Assembly: GCF_033898525.1 (NCBI RefSeq)
Contig: NZ_JAXAFJ010000001.1
Span: 248,001 to 312,000, forward strand
DNA: 64,000 nt
Direction: 5' to 3'
Source of the DNA: Flaviflagellibacter rhizophilus
Lineage (GTDB): Bacteria; Pseudomonadota; Alphaproteobacteria; Rhizobiales; Methylopilaceae
A program made the position numbers and the translations under genes. The notes under the pieces are model-generated. The model worked only from the letters and a program-made list of their open reading frames with translations, was not told the origin of the DNA and did not search any database. Positions 44,866-54,326 of this stretch are shown piece by piece (positions within the stretch are counted from its first letter, which is position 1; the number at the start of each line of letters is the position of its first letter).

Positions 44866-45639
44866 TCAGTAGATCGCGGTCTCGATCTGTCTTTGCAGGT
44901 TCAGGAACTCGGCGCTGTAGCGGTCCTTCAGACCATCCGCCCGGGTGTCCACGTCGATCAGAACCCGTGAAGGCTGCCCGCCGAGAACGATGACGCGATG
45001 ACCGACGACGATGGCCTCTTCGACATTGTGCGTGACCATGACCATGGTCTTGCGAGTGTCGTGCCAGATGGTCCGCAGCAGGTCGTGCATGCGCCGGCGA
45101 AGGCTAATGTCGAGCGCGCTGAAGGGCTCGTCCAGCAGCAGGATGCCGGGCTCGCTGACGAGCGCCCGGGCAATCGCCGTCCGCTGGCGCATGCCGCCGG
45201 ACAATTGATGCGGATAGGCGCCGGCGGCCTCTGCCAGGCCGACCGTCTCGATCATCCGATCCACGAGGGCAGCCTGCTCCGCCTTCGGACGCTTCCGGAA
45301 CCGGGCACCGAAAGCCACGTTCTGGCGCACGTTGAGCCAGGGGAACAGGTTGTTCTCCTGGAAGATCAGGACCACTTCGGGCGTTGGCGCCGTGAGGTAC
45401 TGGCCCTTGTAAACCACGCCGCCGGTGGGCTCTGGCTTGATGAAGCCGCCGAGCGACCTCAGCAGCGTGGTCTTTCCGCACCCGGAACGGCCCAGAATGC
45501 AGGTGATCTCGCCGGCCGTGATCTTGAGGTTGAAGCGATCGATCGGCGTGAACGCGCCAGCACCCGGCCCACGGCCGGGGAAAGCAATTGTCAGGTTATC
45601 GACGTCAAAGGCGATCTGCGAGGCGGCCGTGCCGTGCAT
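44866..45639 (-). CDS. ABC transporter ATP-binding protein (nitrate/sulfonate/taurine type)
   Basis: 257 aa from ATG 45639, which overlaps the permease stop (TGATG) and has GGAGG six bases upstream; a GTG five codons earlier is less likely. Walker A GRSGCGKTT (50-58), signature LSGGM (146-150) and Walker B LLLDEP (167-172) are intact. It belongs to the SsuB/TauB class. Part of the importer that precedes the nitrile hydratase genes. Confidence 0.94.
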   Translation of the reverse strand: MHGTAASQIAFDVDNLTIAFPGRGPGAGAFTPIDRFNLKITAGEITCILGRSGCGKTTLLRSLGGFIKPEPTGGVVYKGQYLTAPTPEVVLIFQENNLFPWLNVRQNVAFGARFRKRPKAEQAALVDRMIETVGLAEAAGAYPHQLSGGMRQRTAIARALVSEPGILLLDEPFSALDISLRRRMHDLLRTIWHDTRKTMVMVTHNVEEAIVVGHRVIVLGGQPSRVLIDVDTRADGLKDRYSAEFLNLQRQIETAIY

Positions 45640-46421
45640 CAGGTCCTCCACCACAGAACCCGGTTGCCGATCAGCGCCAGCAGCTTGTCCACGATGAAAC
45701 CGGTGATGCCGATAACGACCATGCCGAACATGATCAGCTCGTTGTTGAACAGGTTGCGGCCCATCATGATGATAGCGCCCAGGCCATCACGCAGCCCCAC
45801 CATCTCAGCCACCAGCACCGCCATCCAGGCCGCGATGAAATTGGTCCGCAGCAGGGTGAACACGCCCGGCAGGATCGCGGGAAGGATGACATAGATCCAC
45901 CGCTCGAACGCGTTGGCGCCGAGGTTCTCCGCCAGCGTCGAGTACTCCTGTGGCACCCTTTCGATCTCGGCGAGCGTGGCGATCGTCAGGATGAAGTAGA
46001 CGCCCATGAAGACGATGAAGATCGCCGTCACGTTCGATATCCCGAAAACGACGATGGCCGTGGGAATCCAGGCGATCGGCGCGATGGGCGCCAGCAGGTT
46101 GAGCACCGGGCGAAGGCACCAGGTCGCGGTCTGCGACAGGCTCAGCAACGCACCCGTCGCCACCGCCAGCACAAAGGCAAGCATCATCCCCACGAAGACG
46201 CGGTAGAACGTCGAAAGGATCGACAGCCACACCGGAGCGGCCTGCGAGCCGAGGCCGATCTTGAACCCGCTTGCCATCACCGACGAAAAGAACTGGCTTG
46301 GCGGCGGCAGCACGGCGGTCAGGGCGAACCCGCCCGTCGCCCCCAGAAGCTCCCAGAGCGCGATCAGAGCCGCGACGAACGCGGCTCCGACCAAGGTGCC
46401 TTTTTGAAGGTGCCAGTTCAT
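45639..46421 (-). CDS. ABC transporter permease (nitrate/sulfonate/taurine type)
   Basis: 260 aa with about six membrane segments. The EAA loop is recognisable as EYSTLAENLGANAFERWIYVILPAILPG. Its start overlaps the binding-protein stop (ATGA) and its stop overlaps the ATPase start. Inner-membrane channel of the importer. Confidence 0.94.
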   Translation of the reverse strand: MNWHLQKGTLVGAAFVAALIALWELLGATGGFALTAVLPPPSQFFSSVMASGFKIGLGSQAAPVWLSILSTFYRVFVGMMLAFVLAVATGALLSLSQTATWCLRPVLNLLAPIAPIAWIPTAIVVFGISNVTAIFIVFMGVYFILTIATLAEIERVPQEYSTLAENLGANAFERWIYVILPAILPGVFTLLRTNFIAAWMAVLVAEMVGLRDGLGAIIMMGRNLFNNELIMFGMVVIGITGFIVDKLLALIGNRVLWWRT

Positions 46422-47446
46422 TTGCCTTCGAGCGACTTGATCATGTCGAGGCGGAAGATGTCGGCCGCGGAGGTGGTGCCCTTCACGTAGCCAAGCTTCG
46501 TCAGGTCGGTGACCACGCTTTGCACCGCATCGACATCAGGAACAAAGGAGATCGGCGCTGGCGCGGACTTGAACGAGGCCAGCAGAACATCCGGCTTCAC
46601 CCGGAAATAGGAGCCCTTGGACAACAGCTCGACGGCTGTGTCGGGCTTCTCGTTGATGATCTTGGCGCTGCAGATCATGGCCTTGAGGTAGCTCTCCACC
46701 ACCTCCGGCCGGCTCGTCAGCGTCTTGTCGAGCACGCTGACCACGGTGTTCGGAGTGCCTGCTGACCATGCCGACGCGTTCGTCGTGAGGACTGCGGCTC
46801 CCTTTGAGGCGACAAGATCGGTCGTGTAGGGCTTGATGTGGCTCAGGATGTCGACCTCGCCGGTGCGGAACGCCTCCACCATCGCCAGGAGGTCGTTGAA
46901 GTAGACAAGTTCCACGGCGTCGGTGGCGATGCCGTTCTTCTCGAACTCGCGGGTCAGGATCAGCTCGAGGGTGTCGCCCTGCAATGTGGCGATCTTCAGC
47001 TTCGGCTTGCCCGCTGCCACATAGGCCTTGAGATCGGCCATGCTCTTCAGGCCGCTTTCCTTGTCCGCGATCACTTCCATCACGCCCCAGCCGCCGGCGG
47101 CCGCCACCACCCGGATCGGTATGCCGCTATTGGCCGCGAAGAAGGGCAAGGTGAAGGGATTGATGCTGACATCGATCGCGCCACCGGCCAGGGCAGCGTT
47201 GTTGTCGCCGGGGTTGGCGAAGAACACCGTCTCGACGTCGAGATTGTTATCCTTGAAGCAGGTGCCGGCCTGGGCAACGAAGAGAGGCGCCATATCGAGC
47301 GCCACGAGATGCCCGACCTTGATCTTCACGGGTTCGGCCGCGACTGGCGAAGCGGCGATCAACACCGCAGCCGCCGCACCCAGCAGGGCCTGCCTGCTCA
47401 ACCTGGGGAACTTGCTGCTCAGCCGTGCGGTTAGCGTCGTCTTCAC
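46418..47446 (-). CDS. ABC transporter substrate-binding protein (NMT1/SsuA-like)
   Basis: 342 aa from GTG 47444-47446, chosen for the AGGAG seven bases upstream; the frame is open further upstream. A signal peptide (about 1-38, ending ASPVAA) is followed by an NMT1/THI5-like domain, KIKVGHLVALDMAPLFVAQ and NNAALAGGAIDVSINPFTLPFF. First gene of the probable nitrile operon. The ligand is unknown; linkage to nitrile hydratase suggests a nitrile or amide. Confidence 0.92.
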   Translation of the reverse strand: MKTTLTARLSSKFPRLSRQALLGAAAAVLIAASPVAAEPVKIKVGHLVALDMAPLFVAQAGTCFKDNNLDVETVFFANPGDNNAALAGGAIDVSINPFTLPFFAANSGIPIRVVAAAGGWGVMEVIADKESGLKSMADLKAYVAAGKPKLKIATLQGDTLELILTREFEKNGIATDAVELVYFNDLLAMVEAFRTGEVDILSHIKPYTTDLVASKGAAVLTTNASAWSAGTPNTVVSVLDKTLTSRPEVVESYLKAMICSAKIINEKPDTAVELLSKGSYFRVKPDVLLASFKSAPAPISFVPDVDAVQSVVTDLTKLGYVKGTTSAADIFRLDMIKSLEGK

Positions 47447-47849
47447 TGGCCTGCTCCTGTCGTCGCGTGAAACCACGAGGAAAGCCAATGTTTGAACATC
47501 GATCCTCGGGGTTGATGGTGCCAAGCTTTCGCTTCAGGCCACCCTGATCCAGAGAGCCACGGCTATATTTACATCAGGATTTCCAATGTATCCCTCGACC
47601 AAGGAACTAGTGCACACAGTTTAATCAATGATGTTGCTCACCTTTGCTCACGTCGGCCGAGACTGTGCCCATCGATTGAGCATAAACAGCCTGCTTTTTG
47701 ATCCTCTCATGATTCCCGTTGTTTTGACCTGTTGCACCTGAACTACTAAACGACACTGCGTCCTCGCGCTCCACACTGGGCATAGCTCGGCTGACTCGAT
47801 CGCATCGCCTAGCGGACCTCGGCTTGAGCAACAACAGAAAGGACGTGTC
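47447..47849. promoter_or_regulatory. Divergent control region between the two nitrogen-compound clusters
   Basis: About 400 bases with promoters for the minus-strand nitrile operon and the plus-strand SDR. An AT-richer core lies near 47,560-47,640 and includes a tandem repeat listed separately. No riboswitch was recognised. Confidence 0.5.
47634..47651 (+). repeat. Tandem repeat of TTGCTCAC, period 10
   Basis: TTGCTCAC occurs at 47634-47641 and 47644-47651, one helical turn apart, in the divergent control region. It could be a regulator site, but with only two copies chance is not excluded. Confidence 0.4.
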
Positions 47850-48599
47850 GTGGGCAGGCTTGAGGGGAAACTCGCGATCGTAACGGGTGCCGCCCGACGA
47901 GAGAGCATCGGCCGAGCGATCGCTCTGTGTCTCGCCGAGGAAGGGGCCGATATCGCCATCAACGATTTCCGCCGTGACGAGGAAGCCGAGGAAGTCGTCG
48001 CGGAGATCGAGCGGCTCGGCCGCCACGCCTTCGTCGTGATGGGAGACCTTACGAAACCCGAGGAATGCCGCAGGGTGGTGGCGCAGGCCGCAGCCGGGCT
48101 GGGTGGCTTGGACATCCTCGTCAACAACGCAGGCTACTCCCATCACCAGGTACTCGCCGACATCACCGAGGCCGACTACGATGAGATGCTGGACCTCAAT
48201 CTCAAGGGGCCGTTTTTCCTCGCCCAATCGGCTGTGCCGCATCTTGTTGCGCGCGGCGGCGGCCGCATCATCAACATCTCTTCGGAGCAGGCCTATATAG
48301 GCGACCCCGGACTGCCGCATTACAGCGCCGCGAAGGCCGGCATGATGGCCATGTCCAAATCCTTGGCACTGGCGCTGGCCCCTGCCATTACTGTCAACTG
48401 CGTCGCACCGGGGCCGACCGCGACCGGGCGCTTCCGGGCCGGCCCCGAATACACCGACGAAAACCGCGAACGTATCCCGCTGAAACGTTGGGGTGGACCG
48501 CGCGATGTCGGGCGTTCCGTGGTGTTCCTCGCCTCAAGCGACGGCGACGCGTTCACCGGGCAAGTGCTAGACCCGAACTGCGGGACCGTAATGCCGTGA
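47850..48599 (+). CDS. Short-chain dehydrogenase/reductase
   Basis: 249 aa, GTG start with AAAGGA upstream. Classical SDR features: the nucleotide loop TGAARRESIG (12-21), NNAG (92-95), and Ser144 or Ser145, Tyr158 and Lys162 (YSAAK) as the catalytic set. Asp39 suggests NAD+ preference. First gene of the plus-strand cluster but separated from the next gene by 370 bases, so it may be its own unit. Substrate unknown. Confidence 0.92.
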   Translation: MGRLEGKLAIVTGAARRESIGRAIALCLAEEGADIAINDFRRDEEAEEVVAEIERLGRHAFVVMGDLTKPEECRRVVAQAAAGLGGLDILVNNAGYSHHQVLADITEADYDEMLDLNLKGPFFLAQSAVPHLVARGGGRIINISSEQAYIGDPGLPHYSAAKAGMMAMSKSLALALAPAITVNCVAPGPTATGRFRAGPEYTDENRERIPLKRWGGPRDVGRSVVFLASSDGDAFTGQVLDPNCGTVMP

Positions 48600-48969
48600 C
48601 GTGCGTCCGCCGGGATAGAGTGCGCCCGCGCGCCAAAGAACCACCGCACGATCTCGATGGCGCGTTACTCCGCGCGCCGGGTCGAGACGAACGGTCCCGA
48701 TCTCGCCACACTGGCAACTCCCCATCTCCATGCGAGCATCGCCGACTCCGCGTCCGCATGCGCGGTACGCTCGGTTGCCATTCTCGCGGACCAGCTGAAT
48801 CCTTGCTCGACACCCCGGAAAGACCCGATCCGCACCACGTCTCGGATGCTTCGATGCAGCTTGAACGCGAGAACGTCGCCACCGGCGAAACGCTCCTGAT
48901 CAAGAGTTTCATGGGCAGCCCCGTCATCGCTGCGGCCACGCGCCGACCATGCTGGAAAGAAAGCCGATC
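48600..48969 (+). other. 370-base gap, possible decayed coding fragment
   Basis: One frame reads QLERENVATGETLLIKSFMG before the next gene, which looks protein-like, but no family was recognised and no start fits. It may hold the promoter of the following genes. Confidence 0.35.
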
Positions 48970-50199
48970 ATGACGTCTCACGACCGCACCGAGACCGCCA
49001 ACCGGCAGGGGGTGGACGCCATTCTCGCGGTGGACCCGATAATCCGTGAACCGGTGCTGGCACGCGACGCCCTGGGGCTTGCGGAGGGAGAACTTGGCCA
49101 TGCCGGTCCGCCCTTTGAGGATGCGGAAGCACCTCCCGTCGTCGTGCTGAACGCACTTGCGGGGGCTGCGGTGCACGAAGGCTGGGCGGGGGACATGGAC
49201 AGCGCGCGCCGCATGGTGCTCGGGGGCGAGATCAGGCTGCGCCACAACCATGGGCTCGGGACGGTGTCTCCCATGTCGGGTGTGGTGCGGCCGGGCCAGC
49301 GCCTGTTCCGGATCGAAGACGGCACGACAGGCCGGTGCACCTTCGCGACCCTGGCCGAGAAAGGCAGGCACGTCCTGCGTTTCGGCTACTACAACCAGGA
49401 GGTCGCCGAAGGCCTGCGCTTCGTCGAGGGCCCTGTCGCCGATGCTCTTGCCCTGGCCTTGCCGACTAATGGCTTGCGGATACTTCCTCTTCTCAAGCGC
49501 GGGGTAGACCTGGGCGACGACATCCACCAGCGCAATGTCGGCGGCATGCTCTCCTTCCTGGCGGCCCTGCCGGATCTGCCGGGTTCCGTACGAACTTGGC
49601 TGGACGAGCATCCCCAGCATTTCCTGAACTACGCCATGGCATCCGCCAAGCTCTGCCTGGATGCGGCCCGGGGTATTGAGGGATCGAGCATCGTCACAGC
49701 CATCAGCCGCAACGGGCTCTCCTGCGGCATACAACTTGCGGCAACAGGCGATCATTGGTTCACCGCGCCGGCGGACCTGCCCGTCGGCGGCTTTTTTCCG
49801 CCGTTCTCGATTGCCGATGCTCACGGGGATCTTGGGGACAGCGCGATCATGGAAACGTACGGGCTCGGCGGCTGCGTCGCCCACGCCTCCCCGGAGTTGG
49901 CGGCCAGCATGCAGCGGACCTGGCTGGATGCGCAGGAGGCTGGGGCGCGGATGCGGAGCCTGTTTGTCCAACACAGCCGCACCATCTCCCCGGCCCTCGC
50001 GGGCGCGGAGGGTGTGGGCGTCGGCCTGGATGCACGCCGCGTTGCGGCTTCGGGCGCCGGCGTGAGGATCCACACCGGCATCGCGCACCGTGACGGCGTT
50101 CAGGGATGGATCGGCATCGGCGTTGCGCAGGCACCGCTTGAGTGCTTCACCAAGGCGGTTGACCGCCTTGACCATGAGGTCGGCCGCCGCGATGTCTGA
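48970..50199 (+). CDS. DUF1116 family protein (YlbE/AllG-like)
   Basis: 409 aa from ATG 48970; an ATG seven codons upstream is the alternative. The sequence shows the DUF1116 pattern: LNALAGAAVHEGWAGD, HNHGLGTVSPMSGV, GDDIHQRNVGG, NYAMASAKLCLDAA and SAIMETYGLGGCVAHASPEL. The Escherichia coli homologue YlbE (AllG) works with FdrA and YlbF in oxamate carbamoyltransferase activity of allantoin breakdown. Neither partner is present here, so the reaction is open. It overlaps the next gene by eight bases. Confidence 0.85.
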   Translation: MTSHDRTETANRQGVDAILAVDPIIREPVLARDALGLAEGELGHAGPPFEDAEAPPVVVLNALAGAAVHEGWAGDMDSARRMVLGGEIRLRHNHGLGTVSPMSGVVRPGQRLFRIEDGTTGRCTFATLAEKGRHVLRFGYYNQEVAEGLRFVEGPVADALALALPTNGLRILPLLKRGVDLGDDIHQRNVGGMLSFLAALPDLPGSVRTWLDEHPQHFLNYAMASAKLCLDAARGIEGSSIVTAISRNGLSCGIQLAATGDHWFTAPADLPVGGFFPPFSIADAHGDLGDSAIMETYGLGGCVAHASPELAASMQRTWLDAQEAGARMRSLFVQHSRTISPALAGAEGVGVGLDARRVAASGAGVRIHTGIAHRDGVQGWIGIGVAQAPLECFTKAVDRLDHEVGRRDV

Positions 50200-51628
50200 C
50201 GCGCAGGGCCGATATCGCAGGATCGGTGTGGTCGGCGGCGGGTTCACGGGCGCAGCTTTCGCCGTGCACCTGGCGCGGCTTGCCCCGTCCCCGGTGAGCA
50301 TCGAGATCATAGAGCCGCGCGAACAGCTCGGCGCGGGGCTAGCCTATGGCTCGTGCGGGCCGGAACACCGCATCAATGTGCCCGCAGAGCGTATGACCGT
50401 CTTTGCCCAGGATCCGCAGCACTTTGCCAAGTGGCTCGCACGAGACGGCAACGCGCCCGCCACCCCGCACCGCGCGGGCGAGCCTGATCCCTACGCGCCC
50501 AGGCGCGTCTTTGGCGCCTATATGTCTGCCCTGGTTGAAGACGCGGCACAGGCAAACCCGTCCGGTTCCACCATCAGGCACAGGCGTGACACCGCTGTGG
50601 GGCTGTCCCGCACCGACAGCGGGTGGCGGGTCGATCTGAGGACCGGCGGCCCGGCGGTCTTCGACCACGTGGTTGTCTGCAGCACCTATGGTGCGCCGCC
50701 GTTCCGCTGGCCGCTAAGCGGCGGCGCGGAGGCATTGCCGCATCTCGTGCGCAATCCCTGGGATCAGGAGGCCATTGCCGCGATCCCGCCGGACGCTGAC
50801 ATTGCCATCATCGGCACTGGGCTAACCATGTGCGATGCCGTTGTAACTCTGCGGACGAATGGCCATCGCGGCCGGGTGCATGCGATTTCACGACGCGCCT
50901 TGACCCCCAGGCCGCATGCCGGGTTCGACACCGAATACGATCTGTTCGAGGGAACATCGCCGCCATCGACGGCTCTCGGCCTGATGCGGCTTCTGCGCAG
51001 CCGCATCGCAAATGTCGAAGCGGCGGGCGGCGAATGGCAGACGGTCATCGATTCCCTTCGTCGAAAGCTGCACGTCTACTGGAAGACATTGCCGCTGCCG
51101 GAGCAGGCGAAGATCGCGCGCCGACTGCGCCCGTTCTGGGATGTGCATCGCTTCCGTATCGCCCCTCAGGTGGCCGACCTCATCGCTTCTGGCCGCGAGT
51201 CGGGATGGCTCACGATATCGCCCGGCCACATCCTCGGCATCGGCAGTACCCAAGACCGTTTCCGGATCGACTGGCGACCGCGCCGCGGCGACCCGCGCCG
51301 GGAAGAGGTCGATGCCATCATCAACTGCACCGGGCCGGACAGCGACATCCTGCATTCGGGCAATCCGTTCCTCCAATCCGCGCTCCAGAACGGATATCTG
51401 GCGCCCGACGCCCTGCGCGCAGGGCTGGCTGTGGACGCGCACGGGAGGCTGCTGAACCGCTCTGGTAGCGTCAGTCCCTGCCTCTGGGCGGCAGGTCCCT
51501 TTGCCCGCGCGGTCGTCGGCGAGGCAACGGGTGTTCCCGAGGCTTCGGCGCAAGCACGGCACGTCGCCGAAGCTATCGCATCCGAACTTTCGGGAAGTCC
51601 CGCCGCATCACCGCTCGGAGAACCGTGA
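50192..51628 (+). CDS. FAD/NAD(P)-binding protein
   Basis: 478 aa from ATG 50192; ATG 50174 is possible. The N-terminal dinucleotide site GGGFTG (15-20) is followed by a second Rossmann-like segment IAIIGTGLTMCDAV and by CTGPDSDI. It resembles the FAD-NAD(P)-binding (NAD_binding_9) family of putative oxidoreductases. Length is typical. Followed after one base by a RidA gene, which would suit an enzyme that releases reactive enamines or imines. Confidence 0.85.
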   Translation: MSDAQGRYRRIGVVGGGFTGAAFAVHLARLAPSPVSIEIIEPREQLGAGLAYGSCGPEHRINVPAERMTVFAQDPQHFAKWLARDGNAPATPHRAGEPDPYAPRRVFGAYMSALVEDAAQANPSGSTIRHRRDTAVGLSRTDSGWRVDLRTGGPAVFDHVVVCSTYGAPPFRWPLSGGAEALPHLVRNPWDQEAIAAIPPDADIAIIGTGLTMCDAVVTLRTNGHRGRVHAISRRALTPRPHAGFDTEYDLFEGTSPPSTALGLMRLLRSRIANVEAAGGEWQTVIDSLRRKLHVYWKTLPLPEQAKIARRLRPFWDVHRFRIAPQVADLIASGRESGWLTISPGHILGIGSTQDRFRIDWRPRRGDPRREEVDAIINCTGPDSDILHSGNPFLQSALQNGYLAPDALRAGLAVDAHGRLLNRSGSVSPCLWAAGPFARAVVGEATGVPEASAQARHVAEAIASELSGSPAASPLGEP

Positions 51629-51629
51629 C

Positions 51630-52040
51630 ATGGCTCGCTACATCACCGTGGCAAATGCCGCGCCCTCCCCCAAGACGGTTCGCTATTCCCATGCCGTCGA
51701 AGCAGGCGGACTGCTGCACGTTACGGGGCAATTGCCGATCAACCCCGCCGATCCTGATGCGCCGTTACCCGCGACAATCGAAGCGCAAGCGGAACTCGTG
51801 TTCCTTAATCTGCGACTGATTGTGGAAGCTGCCGGCTACCGGCTTTCAGACGCAGTGTTCGTGCGGCTCTACCTCACCGATTTCGAGCGGGACTTCGCCG
51901 GGCTCAACACGGTCTACCACCGCCATTTTGCAGACGAGACCCGGATGCCGGGCCGCACCACGGTAGGCGTCTCCCGTTTGGGCCGGTCCGCCCTGGTAGA
52001 AATCGACATGGTTCTGGAGCGCCAGGACCGCAGGCAATGA
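51630..52040 (+). CDS. RidA family (YjgF/UK114) protein
   Basis: 136 aa. The active-site arginine and glutamate of RidA are present as Arg109 (MPGRTTV) and Glu124 (LVEIDM). Members hydrolyse enamine/imine intermediates; some have become specific for catabolic intermediates. It begins one base after the oxidoreductase stop, strongly suggesting joint action. Confidence 0.93.
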   Translation: MARYITVANAAPSPKTVRYSHAVEAGGLLHVTGQLPINPADPDAPLPATIEAQAELVFLNLRLIVEAAGYRLSDAVFVRLYLTDFERDFAGLNTVYHRHFADETRMPGRTTVGVSRLGRSALVEIDMVLERQDRRQ

Positions 52041-52137
52041 GATGCCGTGTGTGCCCTCCGTCACAAGGCACGCTAATTGCACTCCGGTTACCAGCCGTTG
52101 AGTGGTTCATTCGGCCAGTGCTGCAAGGACGTCCACG

Positions 52138-52980
52138 ATGAGTTCAATGAAGAGCACGCTAAGCCGATCCATTCTCGCGGCGGCGTTCGCCGCGGTTGTC
52201 GGCGTAGCTTTGTCGAGCAGCCTTGCGGGAGCTGCGACGCTCGCCGAGATCAAGGCGCGCGGCTACATGGTCGTCGCGACCGAAGACGACTACAAGCCCT
52301 TCGAGTTCATGGAAGACGGCAAGCCGACTGGTTTCGACAACGAGCTTCTGGCTGAGTTCCGCAAGACCTCACCGGTTGAGATCCGCCAGCAGGTAATTCC
52401 TTGGACGGGCCTTCTGGCTGGCGTCAGCACCGGCAAATATGACGTTGCCGTCACCGCGGCCATGATCACCAAGGAGCGCGTGAAGTCCCTCGACTTCAGC
52501 ATGCCCATCGCCGATTCCACGCATTTCTACGTGAAGCGCAAGAGCGACGACAGCATCAAGGACATCAAGGACCTCGACGGAAAGACCGTGGGAGTGCAGT
52601 CGGGTAGCGCGCAGCTGGAAAAGCTGCCGGAGCTGGAGGCCATGCTGGCCAAGACGGGCGGCAAGCTCGGCAAGGTGGTGCAGTACACCTCCTATCCCGA
52701 AGCCTATCAGGACCTTGCCTTGAAGCGCGTCGACTACGTGATCAACACGATCATCAACATTCGCTCACTGGTGAAGGACAAGCCCGAGGTCTTCGAACTG
52801 GGACAGGCTGTCTCCAGCAGGACAGTGCCGGGATGGGCGGTCCAGAAGGGGAATTCGGAGCTGCTCGCGCTCATCAACGACTTCCTTGCCGAGCAGAAGA
52901 AGAATGGCAACCTCGCGAAACTTCAGGAGAAGTGGCTCGGCCAATCCTTCCCCGATCTTCCGGATTCCTATGAGCCCTGA
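52138..52980 (+). CDS. Polar-amino-acid-type ABC transporter substrate-binding protein
   Basis: 280 aa from ATG 52138, AAGGA nine bases upstream. A signal peptide (cleavage near residue 32) precedes the family 3 binding fold: GYMVVATEDDYKPFEFMEDG, DFSMPIADSTHFY and LDGKTVGVQSGS. The usual amino-acid-binding Arg is not obvious (AMITKERVKSLDF), so the ligand need not be an ordinary amino acid. First of four transporter genes. Confidence 0.92.
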   Translation: MSSMKSTLSRSILAAAFAAVVGVALSSSLAGAATLAEIKARGYMVVATEDDYKPFEFMEDGKPTGFDNELLAEFRKTSPVEIRQQVIPWTGLLAGVSTGKYDVAVTAAMITKERVKSLDFSMPIADSTHFYVKRKSDDSIKDIKDLDGKTVGVQSGSAQLEKLPELEAMLAKTGGKLGKVVQYTSYPEAYQDLALKRVDYVINTIINIRSLVKDKPEVFELGQAVSSRTVPGWAVQKGNSELLALINDFLAEQKKNGNLAKLQEKWLGQSFPDLPDSYEP

Positions 52981-53025
52981 TCGTTCGTCCGCCGCGGTTC
53001 CGCCGCGGCCGACGGAAACCCAAGC

Positions 53026-53673
53026 GTGACCGCAGGCGCTTTTATCTCCCTGTTGCAGGGCGCCGGCATGACGCTGTTCATCTCCGGCGCCGGCATCGTT
53101 CTGGGCGTTCCGCTCGGGCTGGTGCTGGCGCTGGTACGATGGGGGCGGGTGCCCGTGCTCGGCAAGATCGTTGCGGTCTATGTCAGCCTGCTGCGCTCGG
53201 TTCCTGCTGTCACGCTGATTCTGCTGATCTTCTTCGCCGTACCCACGATCGGTCCGGAGATCGGGCCGATCACGGCTGCGATCGTGATGCTGACCCTCAA
53301 CACGGCCGCCTTCAATTGTGAGATCTGGCGAGCCGGGCTGAACAACTTCCCAGCGGACCAGCTGGAAGCCTCGCGTGCTTTCGGCATGACGCCGCTGCTC
53401 CGCTTCCGCCGCATCATCTTTCCGCAGCTTTGGCGCTCGTCGCTGCCGCCTCTCATCAACGAGATGACCATGCTCATCAAGTCGAGCCCGGCGATCGCGG
53501 TCGTAGGCGTCGTGGAGATCACGCGCGCCGCAACGCGGATCGGCGCACAGACCTATGACCCGCTGCCGCCGATGATCGTCGCCACCGTCCTGTACGTATT
53601 GGTCATCATGCTGTTCGTGGGTCTTCAGCGCATCACTGAGCGACGCTATGGCCAGATCGGGGCCGAAGCGTGA
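53026..53673 (+). CDS. Amino-acid-type ABC transporter permease (first)
   Basis: 215 aa, GTG start. About five membrane segments; the EAA region is LEASRAFGMTPLLRFRRIIFPQ. Its stop overlaps the GTG of the second permease (GTGA). It forms a heteromeric channel with that protein. Confidence 0.92.
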   Translation: MTAGAFISLLQGAGMTLFISGAGIVLGVPLGLVLALVRWGRVPVLGKIVAVYVSLLRSVPAVTLILLIFFAVPTIGPEIGPITAAIVMLTLNTAAFNCEIWRAGLNNFPADQLEASRAFGMTPLLRFRRIIFPQLWRSSLPPLINEMTMLIKSSPAIAVVGVVEITRAATRIGAQTYDPLPPMIVATVLYVLVIMLFVGLQRITERRYGQIGAEA

Positions 53674-54326
53674 GCCGTGATTTCGGCATCGTCTGGGACC
53701 ATGCCGACCTCCTTGTCGAAGGGCTGATCAACACGGTCATCCTGTCCCTCGCAGGGGCGGCTCTTGCACTGATGCTCGGAGCGCTTCTGGCCATCCTTCT
53801 GATGTCGCGGAACCGGGCGGTGCGAATCCCCTTTCGCGGCATGGTCGACCTGATGCGGTGCGTGCCGTTCCTGATGCTGGCCTACCTTGTCTATTACGGG
53901 CTCCCCAGCTTCGGGCTCAATCTCGACAACTGGAGCGCCGGCATGTTCACGATCGTGATCTACAACACGGCGTACATGGCGGAGATCTTCCGCAGCGTCT
54001 GGAGTCGGCTGGGGCGCGAGAGCCTGGAGGCGGCGACCGCGTTCGGCTTTCAAGGGCCCCGTCTCTACATTCGCATCATCTTTCCGCAGATCTTCCTCGC
54101 GTCCGGACCGCTTCTCGGAAACCAGCTGATCCAGATCATCAAGGACTCGGCGTTCCTCACGATCATCGCGGTGCCGGAACTCACCCACGCAGCCAGCAGC
54201 ATCCAAGCTCAGTACTTCGTGCCGTTCGCAGCCTTCATCGTGGCCGTGCTGATCTATTGGGCACTTTGCTTGCTGGTCGAGGCCGGCGTTTTCGTGGTTG
54301 AGCGCGCGGCGGAGGCAAGGCGATGA
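53670..54326 (+). CDS. Amino-acid-type ABC transporter permease (second)
   Basis: 218 aa, GTG start inside the previous stop. About five membrane segments, EAA region LEAATAFGFQGPRLYIRIIFPQ. Its stop overlaps the ATPase start by four bases, so all three membrane and ATPase genes are coupled. Confidence 0.92.
   Translation: MSRDFGIVWDHADLLVEGLINTVILSLAGAALALMLGALLAILLMSRNRAVRIPFRGMVDLMRCVPFLMLAYLVYYGLPSFGLNLDNWSAGMFTIVIYNTAYMAEIFRSVWSRLGRESLEAATAFGFQGPRLYIRIIFPQIFLASGPLLGNQLIQIIKDSAFLTIIAVPELTHAASSIQAQYFVPFAAFIVAVLIYWALCLLVEAGVFVVERAAEARR

Noticed and set aside
52041..52137. Possible guanidine riboswitch before the transporter of the DUF1989 cluster
   Set aside because: The conserved strings expected for the guanidine-I class were not found by eye; the leader is under 100 bases.
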